Shown here one piece after another: positions 11,613-21,065 of a DNA stretch of 64,000 bases. How positions within the stretch are numbered: position 1 is the stretch's first letter; every line of letters starts with the position of its first letter. The DNA lies in assembly GCA_030770535.1 (NCBI GenBank), contig JASVEC010000013.1:62001-126000 (forward strand), written 5' to 3'. The position numbers were made by a program, and so were the translations under genes. The DNA comes from Batkoa obscura (lineage: Eukaryota > Entomophthoromycota > Entomophthoromycetes > Entomophthorales > Batkoaceae). The notes beneath the pieces were generated by a model that had not been told where the DNA came from, ran no database searches, and worked only from the letters and a program-made list of their open reading frames with translations.

Positions 11613-13382
11613 ATGACTCATTTAATAACCAAAACTTTAAAAGATAATAAAACCTACTTACCAAAAGCCCATGAGAGAATAACCTTACTGGAGAATGAGT
11701 TGTTAACTTGTCTGTCGAAATTAAATGACAATGGCAACGATAAACAAGCGAAACCCAACAAAGCCCTATTACTAGAATATATCCGATGGAGTCTAGTTTG
11801 TATATCCAGAAACAAAAAATTAGAAGGATTAAAGAGAGAAGTTAGACGAAAAGCGAATAAAGAAGCGTATTACAAAGAAGTGAACCATTTTAAGATGGAA
11901 GTTAATAGCGGATTAAATTATTATAGTTCACTATTAAATCCAGATACAAGTGATACATTGAACCGGCTATATACTAACTGTATTTCAAATCCCAGTTTAG
12001 ATTTATATATTTCTCCAATGAAAGTGGACGGAAAGAAACCATCCGAGTTAATAAGAAGTTTTGTAAACATTTATAGTTTTCATTTGGATAAAAATGGGCT
12101 ATGGTTTTCTCAGGATGAAATAGAAGGGATATTAAGAGATAAAGAAGAAAATTTATTAAAACAAATGTTATTAGAATCTATTAGTAGCTTAATGAATTCT
12201 GAGCTAAAATTTCATTTTAAGATAAGGAATATTGAACAAAGACTTATTGAATGTTATAATAGTCCAAATATCTCAAATTTATTTGCTATTACTTTAATTG
12301 TTGGTGAATTAGTCTTCAAAAATGATTTCAGAAAAGCAGCTTATTACCTTTCAAATGCTACTAGGATGGCTTCTATATTAGGGATTAATGATACTACAAA
12401 TAGTTTAATAATTGATATCAATAATGGTATTTTTAAATGTTCAAATTCTTATAAGAAACTTTGGGAGTTATTATTATTATTTCAATTAATTTTATTAGGT
12501 GAAGAAGGGGCAGGATTACCCATTATAAAAGAAGTAAAAGTATCTTCGTTTAATCATGTAAATAATAAAGCTATTTGTTTACCAACCATGTCGAGACATT
12601 CTCAAAATAATGTATCTTATAGTATTCAAAATTTTAATTGTATGATGAATTATAAGGACAAAAGTAACGATACAGAGATGATTTATTATTCCAAATGTAT
12701 AGCATTTCATTTACAATTGTTACAGTCTCAAATTAATAATGAACATTTAATAAATAATGTCAAAGCAATCAATTCAATTGAAGAGTTTTATTTTAAAAAA
12801 GATGAATTAAGTAATTTATTAATAGCAATTGAGACTGCTTTAAAAAATACTCCTTCTAGTTATAAAGTTTATAATCTATTAACTAAAAATCAAATTAATG
12901 AAATTTCCAATTTTGGTTTACCTCAGCCCGATACAAAGCCTACTTTTGGTTCCTGTGGTTATTTATTACTATTAAATGGCAAATTATATCTAGCTGATCC
13001 CATATCTCATTTCAATTCATATAAACATGATTTATTAGAAGATTGGCTTTGGGAAATAGGATTACAAGCAGCAGATGATATATATTTTTTATTTTCAACT
13101 TTATTTAACAAAAAAAGGAAAGAAGGCTATGTTTATCACTTAGTAAATAGTGCCCTTGATTGTATCCCTGCATGTGCATTTTATTTTAATGTATTAGCGA
13201 ATAAAGCATTTAACCTTAACACTCTTGAACAAGTTTATTTGAAACTTAAAGAGATGTTAAAGTGGTTTAAAGAGGATAGTGAGAAGCATCATATCTTTAA
13301 TAACTCATTAATATTTATCAATATAGTGTCTCAGTTTATCAAAAATTTTAATTTATCATCAAATTATTCGTTTGATTTATAA
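11613..13382 (+). CDS. Zinc-cluster-less regulator-like protein, paralogue 2
   Basis: A 589-residue single-exon protein homologous throughout to the gene at 6295-8091. Shared blocks are the basic N-terminal helix region (RWSLVCISRNKKLEGLKRE), PMKVDGKKPSELIRSFVNIY, the AxRMAxxLGI helix (YLSNATRMASILGI), KAICLPTMSR, and GSCGYLLLLNGKLYLADPIS followed by WLWEIGL. The middle resembles the Fungal_trans middle-homology region, but there is no Zn2Cys6 motif at the N-terminus and no candidate zinc-cluster exon just upstream. The two genes point away from each other with an F-box pseudogene between, so duplication was inverted or followed by rearrangement. Function unknown; the regulator resemblance is from pattern only. 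Confidence 0.65.
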   Translation: MTHLITKTLKDNKTYLPKAHERITLLENELLTCLSKLNDNGNDKQAKPNKALLLEYIRWSLVCISRNKKLEGLKREVRRKANKEAYYKEVNHFKMEVNSGLNYYSSLLNPDTSDTLNRLYTNCISNPSLDLYISPMKVDGKKPSELIRSFVNIYSFHLDKNGLWFSQDEIEGILRDKEENLLKQMLLESISSLMNSELKFHFKIRNIEQRLIECYNSPNISNLFAITLIVGELVFKNDFRKAAYYLSNATRMASILGINDTTNSLIIDINNGIFKCSNSYKKLWELLLLFQLILLGEEGAGLPIIKEVKVSSFNHVNNKAICLPTMSRHSQNNVSYSIQNFNCMMNYKDKSNDTEMIYYSKCIAFHLQLLQSQINNEHLINNVKAINSIEEFYFKKDELSNLLIAIETALKNTPSSYKVYNLLTKNQINEISNFGLPQPDTKPTFGSCGYLLLLNGKLYLADPISHFNSYKHDLLEDWLWEIGLQAADDIYFLFSTLFNKKRKEGYVYHLVNSALDCIPACAFYFNVLANKAFNLNTLEQVYLKLKEMLKWFKEDSEKHHIFNNSLIFINIVSQFIKNFNLSSNYSFDL

Positions 13383-15017
13383 TCATAACGATTATGATTA
13401 TTAATTTTTATGATATTAAACTAATATATTGACCGCCGCTATCTCTTTTCCTTTAAGCCACTTTTTCAGATGTTACCTTAGTCTCTAAAACAATACTTTT
13501 CACTTTTAAAGCTTTGAGTCATAAATAAAAAATTACCACTTTATAGTCTGATCTATCCAGTAATCTTTCTTCCCCATTTAACCTTATCACTATCCAAATT
13601 CATAAAAGCTTTCAAGAAGACAGAGGTGAATCAGATATAACTTTTCCTATCTGCTTTTTCCAAAGATAACAATTGATTGAATTCAACTTTTATCTTATAA
13701 GACGATTTCCTTTAAATGGTTAAATCTCTTATGTCTATTGATTTAAGTTTTAAGTTTTATATTTTATTTTAGTTAATAAAGTGTTTAAAGCTAACATCCT
13801 CTAAAAAAATAATTTGATTAACTTTTAGATTCAAAAAATGGGTTTTATAAAAGAAAAAACGTTTTAATATTAATTTTAATATTATTTACAAATTAGATAA
13901 AAATAAAATATTTGAAGTACATTTTAAACAACAAATGATAAAAACTTTTTATAATTAAATAAAGTTAAATGTTATCAGGGAAAAAATTATAATTAAAAGT
14001 GTTATATAAAAATTAAAATTACAGTAATTATTCATTAAATATTTTTAATTTTTAAAACAAAATTTCTAATTTTAAATAATATAAATTTGATAAAATAAAC
14101 AAAAATAAAGGTCTAGTGTGAAAGTTGGTACTCAATGGTAGGAGTTAAAAGTAGTTCTTGGTTGATTGACTTGCCTTGAGTCGAGCGGTTTTAGTTTATA
14201 CAACTAAGATAGACTTAAATGAATAAGATTAATACGTAATAGTCTATGAACTATGTAAAACAAATAGAATAGACAATACTACTGTAAAATCTATGTAAGA
14301 TGTTGTCAAAAAGGCTTAGTGGCTTTATTAATGGTACGATATCAGGGAGTAATTCAGTTAAAAAGCCTCGAGTTATCATATTGAAGAATCTCTTTTATAC
14401 TCCAACAAGTATGGATATTAAAATGAGAAGATAATATCCTTTGCAATGTGAAGTTAGAAATCCTCGCAGCAAATCAAAATAAGGGACTCTGAATTGATTA
14501 TACCACATGGATCATAGTCAAATTGATTACAAGACTACCACTAGTTTTGTAAACAAGTTAAATGATTATTATGCTATAATCAATCCGAGAGCTGATAAAC
14601 CAATATTTCACACTGGTATATTCATTTAAATTCAAAAGTAAATTATAATACAATATTTTAAATATATGGGGATGTATTTTTTTGTTTAAGAATTTTGCTA
14701 ATAACTTTTCCACTCAAATAGCGCTTAAAAAATGTAAAGAGTGATGAAATCAAAAAAAACACCCCTATATATATTTTTATTATATTAAGCTAGTTATAAA
14801 ATAGCTTTATAGTTTCAAATAAACAATAAATCATTAAACAAATAACTGTAGCATTACAAAAAAAAAATTCTATTAAAATAAGTTTTTTTTTAAAGATAAT
14901 AAACATTTACCATTACAGCCAATAATTTTTGTTTTTTATAAGTATAAAAGTGAGTAGGTTATTTTATAATTGACTTATACTGCTTCAGGTAGTTTTAAGT
15001 TTGTAAAAGTTTAACGG
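13383..15017. other. Spacer with one family A element
   Basis: About 1.6 kb. Sequence at roughly 14290-14640 has a less extreme base composition and short open stretches that may be a badly decayed coding relic, but I cannot assign a family. The family A element at 14664-14770 is clear. The remainder is AT-rich with no recognised feature. Confidence 0.5.
14664..14770 (+). mobile_element. Family A MITE-like element, copy 3
   Basis: A nearly complete copy: ATATGGGGATGTATTTTTTT at the left, CACTCAAATAGCGCTTAAAA in the core, and AAAAAAAACACCCCTATAT at the right. Flanked by TATA-type sequence. Confidence 0.75.
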
Positions 15018-15060
15018 TATATTAATAAATTATCTTATAACTAAATAACAAATCAATAAT

Positions 15061-15133
15061 GGGGAACTAGCTCAGATGGTAGAGCGCTCGCTTAGCATGC
15101 GAGAGGCACCGGGATCGATGCCCGGGTTCTCCA
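15061..15133 (+). tRNA. tRNA-Ala (AGC)
   Basis: A full 73-nt cloverleaf without intron. The acceptor stem GGGGAAC pairs with GTTCTCC and contains the G3:U70 wobble pair that defines alanine tRNAs; A73 is the discriminator. The anticodon stem CTCGC/GCGAG encloses the loop TTAGCAT with anticodon AGC at 15094-15096. The T stem CCGGG/CCCGG encloses ATCGATG, as in other eukaryotic Ala tRNAs, and gives an intact B-box. A run of five T at 15147-15151 would end pol III transcription. The 43 bases upstream (15018-15060) plus the gene recur inverted at 19934-20049. Confidence 0.96.
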
Positions 15134-15717
15134 AAATCAAAAGTTCTTTTTAGATTTGTCTTTTTGCTCTCATAATAAGCAAATAATAAATACTTAGATT
15201 AAAAGTTAATTTTAAGGATATTAAAGATAGTATTTATTAATTTAATTTAGAATTTCAAGTTTTATAACTAGATTTTTTTTAGTTATAATTTTACTAGTTA
15301 AGTAATAAAAAGTTTTATGAAATCTGAAGGATATTGAGCTTTATTTTTACTTTATCAATTAATTTTTGCCTAACCAATAAAATTTGTAAAGCTTATTAAT
15401 TTATTTTATTATAGTTAGTAAAATAAAATTAACAATAATAATAAACAGTTAATAAATTAACTACCATTATATCACATTATGAAAAAAACTCAATTATAAA
15501 TTTTGTTAAAGCTTAAGGATTAGGCTTTTAAAAAAGCCAATTAATCAAATAATAACCAAATAATTTTTTTCAATAAACTGTTTATTTGAAAGTAAATAGT
15601 TATTATTATTTAGATAAGTGAATTAATTGGCTCAATTTTAAAATAGAAAATATCAAAAATAAGCCACTTTTATTAAAGTTTTTATGTTTTTAATAATTAA
15701 ATATATTAAATTAGTTC
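15134..15717. other. Spacer with an imperfect inverted repeat
   Basis: AT-rich spacer between the tRNA and the first kelch gene. Around 15536-15632, AAGCCAATTAATCAAATAATAA on one side is mirrored by TTATTATTTAG...AATTAATTGGCT on the other; it could be a degraded palindromic element or chance in such DNA. No gene seen. Confidence 0.4.
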
Positions 15718-17067
15718 ATGTTTTATTTCATCTTACTATTAAGTCTAAGCTGGACCTTAGCGACAATCAACAATGATCCCAAGTTATATAATGGGAAATG
15801 TATATTACTAAAGGATACAATTTATTATTTTGGTGGAAAAGTATTTAATAAAGGAAAAGAAGAGATGAATAAATATGTTTATAAGATGAAGTTAAAGCAA
15901 GTTAAACAATTAAAATGGGACAAAATAAATAATAATAGTTTATTTACTAATAAAATATATTCTAATATAATAGAATATAATAAGACAATGATTTTGATGT
16001 TAATAGAACAAGATACAAATACAAAAAATGAATTCATTATGTATAATATTCAATCGAATACCTGGATTAAAGATATTGAAATGAAATTAAATTTGAGTAA
16101 GGTATTAAATAATAATTCATTAATACATCCTTATTTAATAAAAGATAGAGATAACAATATGATATATTTATTTGATGGTAAATTTAAAAACAATATTTAC
16201 AATAAAGATATGTTTATTTATAATATAAACAAGTCAACTTGGGATAAAAGAAATTTCAATGCAATTAGTGATATTAATGGTGAGGCTATTTATTTAAAAT
16301 CAATGATTATTATAATTGGTGGAGAAAAAGAAAATCAAACTAAATATAAAAATAATCAATTAAATCTAATATCATTAGATATAATGAATTTAATTACAAA
16401 ATCAACTTCAGGTATAATACCATCTAATTTGAATAAGTTTTTAATAACAAATTATAAAGATAATATTTATATTATAGATAATAATAATAATAATAATAAT
16501 ATTTATAAACTTAAAACTTCAATATTTGAATGGGAAAAAATTAATATTAAGGGATTAAAAGTATATGAGGATGCTTGTTTAATAGGTTATAATGAACATT
16601 TAATAGTTTCTTTTGGAAAAAATAAAGAAGACTATAATACAAATATTCAAATTATTAATTTAAAGGAGGGAAAGTTAGTTGATAATATAATTAATGAAAC
16701 TCACTTAGCGAATGATAATAATAATAATAATAATAGTATAAAATCAACAGAAGAAATCAATAATAATTTAATAATAAATACAATATTAGGAATATCAATA
16801 AGTTTATTAATAATAATAATAATAATACTTAGTATTATATTTTATATTAAATATAAAAAGAAAATCAATATAAATAATAATTATAAGCCACCCGAGTATT
16901 TAGATGAATTATTATGGATTTATAATGAAAAAGAAATAAATAGTAAAATCAACTTTGATACTCAGTTAACTTATATTGATTCAGATTTAAATTCACCAGA
17001 GAAAGCACTATTATATTTAAATAAAGAAAATGTAGTTTATACAGTTACACAAAGACATTGTAATTGA
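15718..17067 (+). CDS. Kelch-repeat membrane protein K1, long cytosolic tail
   Basis: A 449-residue predicted type I membrane protein. Residues 1-16 (MFYFILLLSLSWTLAT) are a signal peptide. The ectodomain has kelch-like blades, best seen in the first (CILLKDTIYYFGGK), in YLFDGK and in MIIIIGGE; most other blades are worn. Asparagine runs (up to seven) come from AAT repeats in AT-rich DNA. Near residues 352-376 a very hydrophobic Ile/Leu segment ending YIKYKKK is the membrane anchor, followed by a tail of about 70 residues with PPEYLDELLWIYNEKEIN. Same family as the genes at 18412, 34425 and 37753. Surface binding or adhesion is plausible, but ligand unknown. Confidence 0.75.
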   Translation: MFYFILLLSLSWTLATINNDPKLYNGKCILLKDTIYYFGGKVFNKGKEEMNKYVYKMKLKQVKQLKWDKINNNSLFTNKIYSNIIEYNKTMILMLIEQDTNTKNEFIMYNIQSNTWIKDIEMKLNLSKVLNNNSLIHPYLIKDRDNNMIYLFDGKFKNNIYNKDMFIYNINKSTWDKRNFNAISDINGEAIYLKSMIIIIGGEKENQTKYKNNQLNLISLDIMNLITKSTSGIIPSNLNKFLITNYKDNIYIIDNNNNNNNIYKLKTSIFEWEKINIKGLKVYEDACLIGYNEHLIVSFGKNKEDYNTNIQIINLKEGKLVDNIINETHLANDNNNNNNSIKSTEEINNNLIINTILGISISLLIIIIIILSIIFYIKYKKKININNNYKPPEYLDELLWIYNEKEINSKINFDTQLTYIDSDLNSPEKALLYLNKENVVYTVTQRHCN

Positions 17068-17357
17068 ATAATAAATTCGATTGAAATTCAATGAATGATA
17101 AACTTTGAAATTCTTTTTGGTTAATCAATATTATTATTTTTTCTTTTTGGTTAATCTTAGTTGATCTAATATCAATCTAAAATTCAATATTCATTTTAAA
17201 CCAATCAATATTCGCCAAGCATATCAATTAATATATTTTAAATTAAAATAAATCTTGACAACAAGTGGTGTAACTTAAATTAAAGCATATTTAAACTAAT
17301 TTTTTTTTTTTTAATAATTCAAACTGTTTTTATTATTTTAATAATTTTATATTAATA

Positions 17358-17783
17358 ATGACTTATACCGATTTTTTAGGTGCTAATCATGCAGCTTCAG
17401 GACATTGGAATGATGCTCCTAAATCAATCTTATTAAAAAAGAATCAAAATAAAGATATTAATTCTGAGATTCAATATACTCAATTTGAATGTTATACTAA
17501 ATTAACTCAACTCATTAACAGTATTGATATCAATTCATTATCTATAATGGAAAAAAACAAAATTAAAGATATTAATATGAGGTTAGAAGCGTTTAAAAAT
17601 TTAAAAGAAGTATCTAATGAAGTGTTAATGATGTTATCAAATATTATTCAAAAGTTAATAGAGAAAGAGTTTAAAGCTGCTCTTGATTTACATGCTAAGG
17701 TACTACTTCAAGCTGATGGAATTCATACGCGTTGGTTAGTTGGAGTTAAAAGAATTATTGAAGTTTTAAAGATTCAAGTTTAA
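17358..17783 (+). CDS. SRA1/Sec31 C-terminal domain protein
   Basis: A 141-residue protein. Near residue 16, GHWNDAPKSILLKK matches the G-x-WNDPP motif that precedes the helical SRA1/Sec31 domain in steroid receptor RNA activator proteins and at the end of COPII coat protein Sec31. Residues 45-140 form the helical bundle, ending with the diagnostic TRWLVGVKRIIEVLK. The short length and the absence of WD40 repeats show it is not a full Sec31, so it is either a stand-alone SRA1-like protein or a Sec31-derived fragment. It lies between two kelch genes on the same strand. The role (RNA or coat-related) is not settled by sequence. Confidence 0.75.
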   Translation: MTYTDFLGANHAASGHWNDAPKSILLKKNQNKDINSEIQYTQFECYTKLTQLINSIDINSLSIMEKNKIKDINMRLEAFKNLKEVSNEVLMMLSNIIQKLIEKEFKAALDLHAKVLLQADGIHTRWLVGVKRIIEVLKIQV

Positions 17784-18411
17784 AGTTTAGACGAGTGTAT
17801 TACTATTATTATTATTAAATATGAAACTAATTTTATTAACTAATTTTTATTGTTATTTTTTATTATATGTTTATTAATACAATTAAAGTAATTAATAAGT
17901 AATTTAAACAAGATTATCTTTTATTATTTTATTAATAAAATTTAATATCATCTTTTTAATAAATTGATTATTTTATTCTTAATTTATTATACTTTGATAT
18001 AAGTTTCTATTATAATAAGTATAGAAAGCGACTTAACTTTATGTTAGAATACGATATAAAATAAAATAATTAAATAGAAAGCTTTAGTTTATTAAATTTA
18101 ATTATTAATCATAATCTGTTCTTTGTTTAATATATATCATTCTATTTACTTTTCATAATCAATAATAACATCTTTTAATTAATCATTTTATTTTATTAAC
18201 ATAATTTTCATTTAAATAAACTAATAAAATTCAATAAATCTAATAAAAATTGTTCTTAACATTTATAGTCAAAGTTTCATTAAAAAGGTAATATTTTCAA
18301 TATTAATAAATTAATAGTTCCAATAAATTTTATAAACTAAAAAAATAACAATGAAAAAAAAATATCTACTTCTATTACTTTTTTATAATTGAATTTTTTT
18401 TATATAAAATA
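17784..18411. other. AT-rich spacer, nothing recognised
   Basis: About 630 bases, extremely A/T-rich, between the SRA1/Sec31-like gene and the second kelch gene. No gene or element seen; the right end must hold the kelch gene promoter. Confidence 0.5.
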
Positions 18412-19554
18412 ATGTTAATAATAACTTTAATCTATTTCTTCCTTCCTTTTATCTTTTGCAAAAACAATTTTCATTGTGATATAATATCTGGTAAAGCCTA
18501 CCTCATTGGGGGCAGTGTCTCAACAAATTCAGGAAAATCAGCAGCATTTAGTAAAGTATTAATTAGTGATTTAACTCAAGATGTGAATTTAACTTCAATT
18601 AATATCAAATGGGATTTCAAACCTACTATATCATCACCTATGAATTATGATGGGGGATTTATTACTTTAATTGAAGAAAGTAAAGTATTATTTTTTAACG
18701 GTAAAAAATTACAATTATTAGTATTAGATATTAATACATTAGAATGGAAATTAATGAGAGAACAATCAGAAGAATTTAAGAAATTATTTAATAATAATGA
18801 TATTAATGAATTAGAAGGATTACAATTAATAAAAGATGATATTAAAAATTGTGTTTATTTATTTGGTGGGAAATCAATAACAAAAAACAAAAAACAAATT
18901 AAAAATAAGAAATTATTTATATTTGATTTAACTACATTGAAATTTAGTAATAAAACAGATGAAGTCGACTTTCCATTTGATAGTAAATTAGTTTATGTTA
19001 AAGGTGTAATTGTGAGTTTAGGAGGCTATGATATGAATGGAAAACAAGTAGGATATTCAAAAGCAATTATTAAATCTATCAATAAACCACAATTTGAATT
19101 AATAACTGATTTCAAAGATACCAGTATACTTAATCCTTCTTTATTATCAGATTCAACTGGTTTTTATTTACTTGGTGGTAAACAAAAAGAATCTGTAATT
19201 TATTTACTTACATTAAATAAAGATAGTTTAACATCGGAGCCCATATTAATTGATAATCTCATTTCATTTGAAAATCCCTGTTTATTAACCTTTAATAATT
19301 ATCTCATCTACACATCTGGTACTGATGAAATTGGTAATATAGTCAATCAAATTCAAGTAATTGATTTATATAATATGAATAAAGTAACTTATTCCAATAT
19401 AAATTTAAATCAAACATATACTTTTAGAGATCCAGCTAATTATGGTGCTATGTTAGGAGGTGTCACTGGTACTGCTACTGGTTTATTTTTTATATTATTA
19501 TCCATAATTTATTTTTTTTATATTAGAAGAAATAAAAACGTTAGTTTGAATTAA
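18412..19554 (+). CDS. Kelch-repeat membrane protein K2, short tail
   Basis: A 380-residue member of the kelch family. A signal peptide (MLIITLIYFFLPFIFC) is followed by several kelch-like blades with double glycine or equivalent: AYLIGGS, VYLFGGK, VIVSLGGYD and FYLLGGK, a regular beta-propeller pattern. The C-terminus has a small glycine-rich helix (GAMLGGVTGTATG) leading into FFILLSIIYFFYI and a basic stop-transfer RRNKN; only about eight residues stay in the cytosol. This differs from K1 and K4, which have long tails. No intron needed. Likely at the cell surface or in the secretory pathway; ligand unknown. Confidence 0.75.
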   Translation: MLIITLIYFFLPFIFCKNNFHCDIISGKAYLIGGSVSTNSGKSAAFSKVLISDLTQDVNLTSINIKWDFKPTISSPMNYDGGFITLIEESKVLFFNGKKLQLLVLDINTLEWKLMREQSEEFKKLFNNNDINELEGLQLIKDDIKNCVYLFGGKSITKNKKQIKNKKLFIFDLTTLKFSNKTDEVDFPFDSKLVYVKGVIVSLGGYDMNGKQVGYSKAIIKSINKPQFELITDFKDTSILNPSLLSDSTGFYLLGGKQKESVIYLLTLNKDSLTSEPILIDNLISFENPCLLTFNNYLIYTSGTDEIGNIVNQIQVIDLYNMNKVTYSNINLNQTYTFRDPANYGAMLGGVTGTATGLFFILLSIIYFFYIRRNKNVSLN

Positions 19555-19933
19555 CAATTAGGTTAAATTCAAAATATAAAATTAAATATATATTTTATTG
19601 AATATTGTTATTTATTTTATCATACAATCTAAGTGAGGGTGTTTTTTTAGCTTCATTATTTTTTCCATTTTTAAGTGCTATTTGAGCGGAAAAATTGTTA
19701 AACATAAAAATACATTTCCAAGTTTTTTATCAATAATCTTTTTTTAGTTTGAAAACAATTTCAATAGTTTCATTAATTATAATAAAACCTTTATTTATCT
19801 GATTTAAATAAATAATTTATTAGCAATATACTTTTGATAAAAAATAATAATCAACAGATATCTACTTTAAAATATTAACTTCTGATCTCTAGAGTATTTT
19901 ACTACCCACATGAGCACCAAAAGGAGTTCTTTA
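19555..19933. other. Spacer with a family A element
   Basis: Separates the second kelch gene from the inverted tRNA copy. It contains a family A element at about 19633-19722; nothing else recognised. Confidence 0.5.
19633..19722 (-). mobile_element. Family A MITE-like element, copy 4 (slightly shortened)
   Basis: Reverse orientation. GAGGGTGTTTTTTTAGCTTC begins it, AAGTGCTATTTGAGCGGAAA is the core, and AAAAATACATTTCCA ends it. The segment just before the right end is about 10 bases shorter than in other copies. Confidence 0.65.
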
Positions 19934-20006
19934 TGGAGAACCCGGGCACCGGGATCGATGCCTCTCGCATGCTAAGCGAGCGCTCTACCATCTGAGCTAG
20001 TTCCCC
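19934..20006 (-). pseudogene. tRNA-Ala(AGC) copy with internal 12-nt inversion
   Basis: This is an inverted duplicate of the tRNA at 15061-15133. All 73 positions match except one block. Bases 19948-19959, between GGC and GCC, read in the opposite sense from the first copy: on the tRNA strand ATCGATCCCGGT instead of ACCGGGATCGAT. The acceptor stem, D-arm and anticodon arm (AGC at 19971-19973) are unchanged. The T stem becomes TCGAT against CCCGG and cannot pair, and the B-box promoter now lies on the other strand. Normal pol III expression and tRNA folding should fail. The 43 upstream bases (20007-20049) are also identical to copy 1. An assembly error is the main alternative. Confidence 0.9.
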
Positions 20007-20428
20007 ATTATTGATTTGTTATTTAGTTATAAGATAATTTATTAATATATTTTAAAATAATTAATCCTTGTTTCCTGAATATTTTCTGAATTTAGATCAA
20101 AACCTGTAATGTTTATTATAAAAAGTAAAATGAAGTTTAAAAAGGAGTTAAAGGGAAGAAGGCCAATATCTTTGCAAAAGGAATGCATTTGAAAAAGGAA
20201 ATATTCAGGTAATGAAAAATTAAAAGTTAATATAAATTTAATAGGGAATTAAAAAACTAATGTCTTTTATATCAAACTAAAAAAATAACTTTATTAATAA
20301 TAAGCATTTTACAAATAATAAAAACAAACTTTAAGATCTTTAAAGTGGGGTTGGGTTGAAGCTTTTTTAACATGGCAAGCAGTAATATAAAAATAAAAAC
20401 AAAACTAATAATAATGAAAAATAATAAT

Positions 20429-20536
20429 AATGGGGGTGTTTTTTTTGACTTCATTACTTTTTCCATCTTTTAAGCGCTATTTGAGTGGGAAATTGTTAGT
20501 GAAATCCTTAAATACAAAAATACATCCCCATATATA
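20429..20536 (-). mobile_element. Family A MITE-like element, copy 5
   Basis: Nearly complete, reverse orientation: ATGGGGGTGTTTTTTTTGAC, core AAGCGCTATTTGAGTGGGAA, end ACATCCCCATATATA. It sits directly beside the decayed F-box fragment. Confidence 0.75.
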
Positions 20537-20554
20537 ATTCTATAATGATCTACA

Positions 20555-20860
20555 TCTATACTTGAGCTTTTTCATCTTCATCTAAATCGGAATCAGAATA
20601 ATTTTTTGGCTGTGGATATTTTTTCTCATATATATTTAAATGCTTCATCAATAGTCCATTTTATATAATAAATTTTTGTCAAAATTCACCACTAAAGTAA
20701 CCAGTATAGCATGGATAAGTTAAGTTTCGTTGGATAACTTTGTTAATAATCTTAAATAAATATTTATTTAAAAACAGAGGTTAATTAATCCATATGGATC
20801 TAATAATTCAAATATCTCTTCTAATAAGATGTCAGATGAATAATCGAATTGAATTGTCAT
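20555..20860 (-). pseudogene. F-box gene fragment
   Basis: ATG 20860 opens MTIQFDYSSDILLEEIFELL followed by DPYGLIN, an F-box start closely like the one at the left edge of the window. The frame then breaks near 20785. Downstream, VIQRNLTYPCYT and an acidic stretch ending near 20560 still align with the other copies (the family has a block ending SLMKHLNV followed by acidic residues). Nothing of the C-terminal repeat region remains, so this is a truncated relic. A family A element lies on each side (20429-20536 and 20961-21065). Confidence 0.6.
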
Positions 20861-20960
20861 TTCAAATAATAATTAATTTATAAGAAAGATTAAAATATAT
20901 TAAATTTAAGATATGAGTTTCTGTAAATGTAAGATTTAAGAAAGCGAAATTTTAATTTCC

Positions 20961-21065
20961 TATATGGGGATGTATTTTTTGTTTAAGGATTTTACTAACA
21001 ATCTTTCCACTCAAATAGCGCTTAAAGATGGAAAAAGTGAGGTTAAAAAAAACACTCCAATATAT
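20961..21065 (+). mobile_element. Family A MITE-like element, copy 6
   Basis: A complete copy: TATATGGGGATGTATTTTTT, core CACTCAAATAGCGCTTAAAG, end AAAAAACACTCCAATATAT. It interrupts the former upstream region of the F-box fragment, which is uninterrupted at the left edge of the window. Confidence 0.75.

Noticed and set aside
14290-14640. Less AT-rich stretch with short open frames, possibly a decayed mobile-element or gene relic
   Set aside because: No motif strong enough to name a family.
20272-20466. 64-codon open frame on the minus strand
   Set aside because: It overlaps a family A element and reads low-complexity Leu/Ile/Phe.
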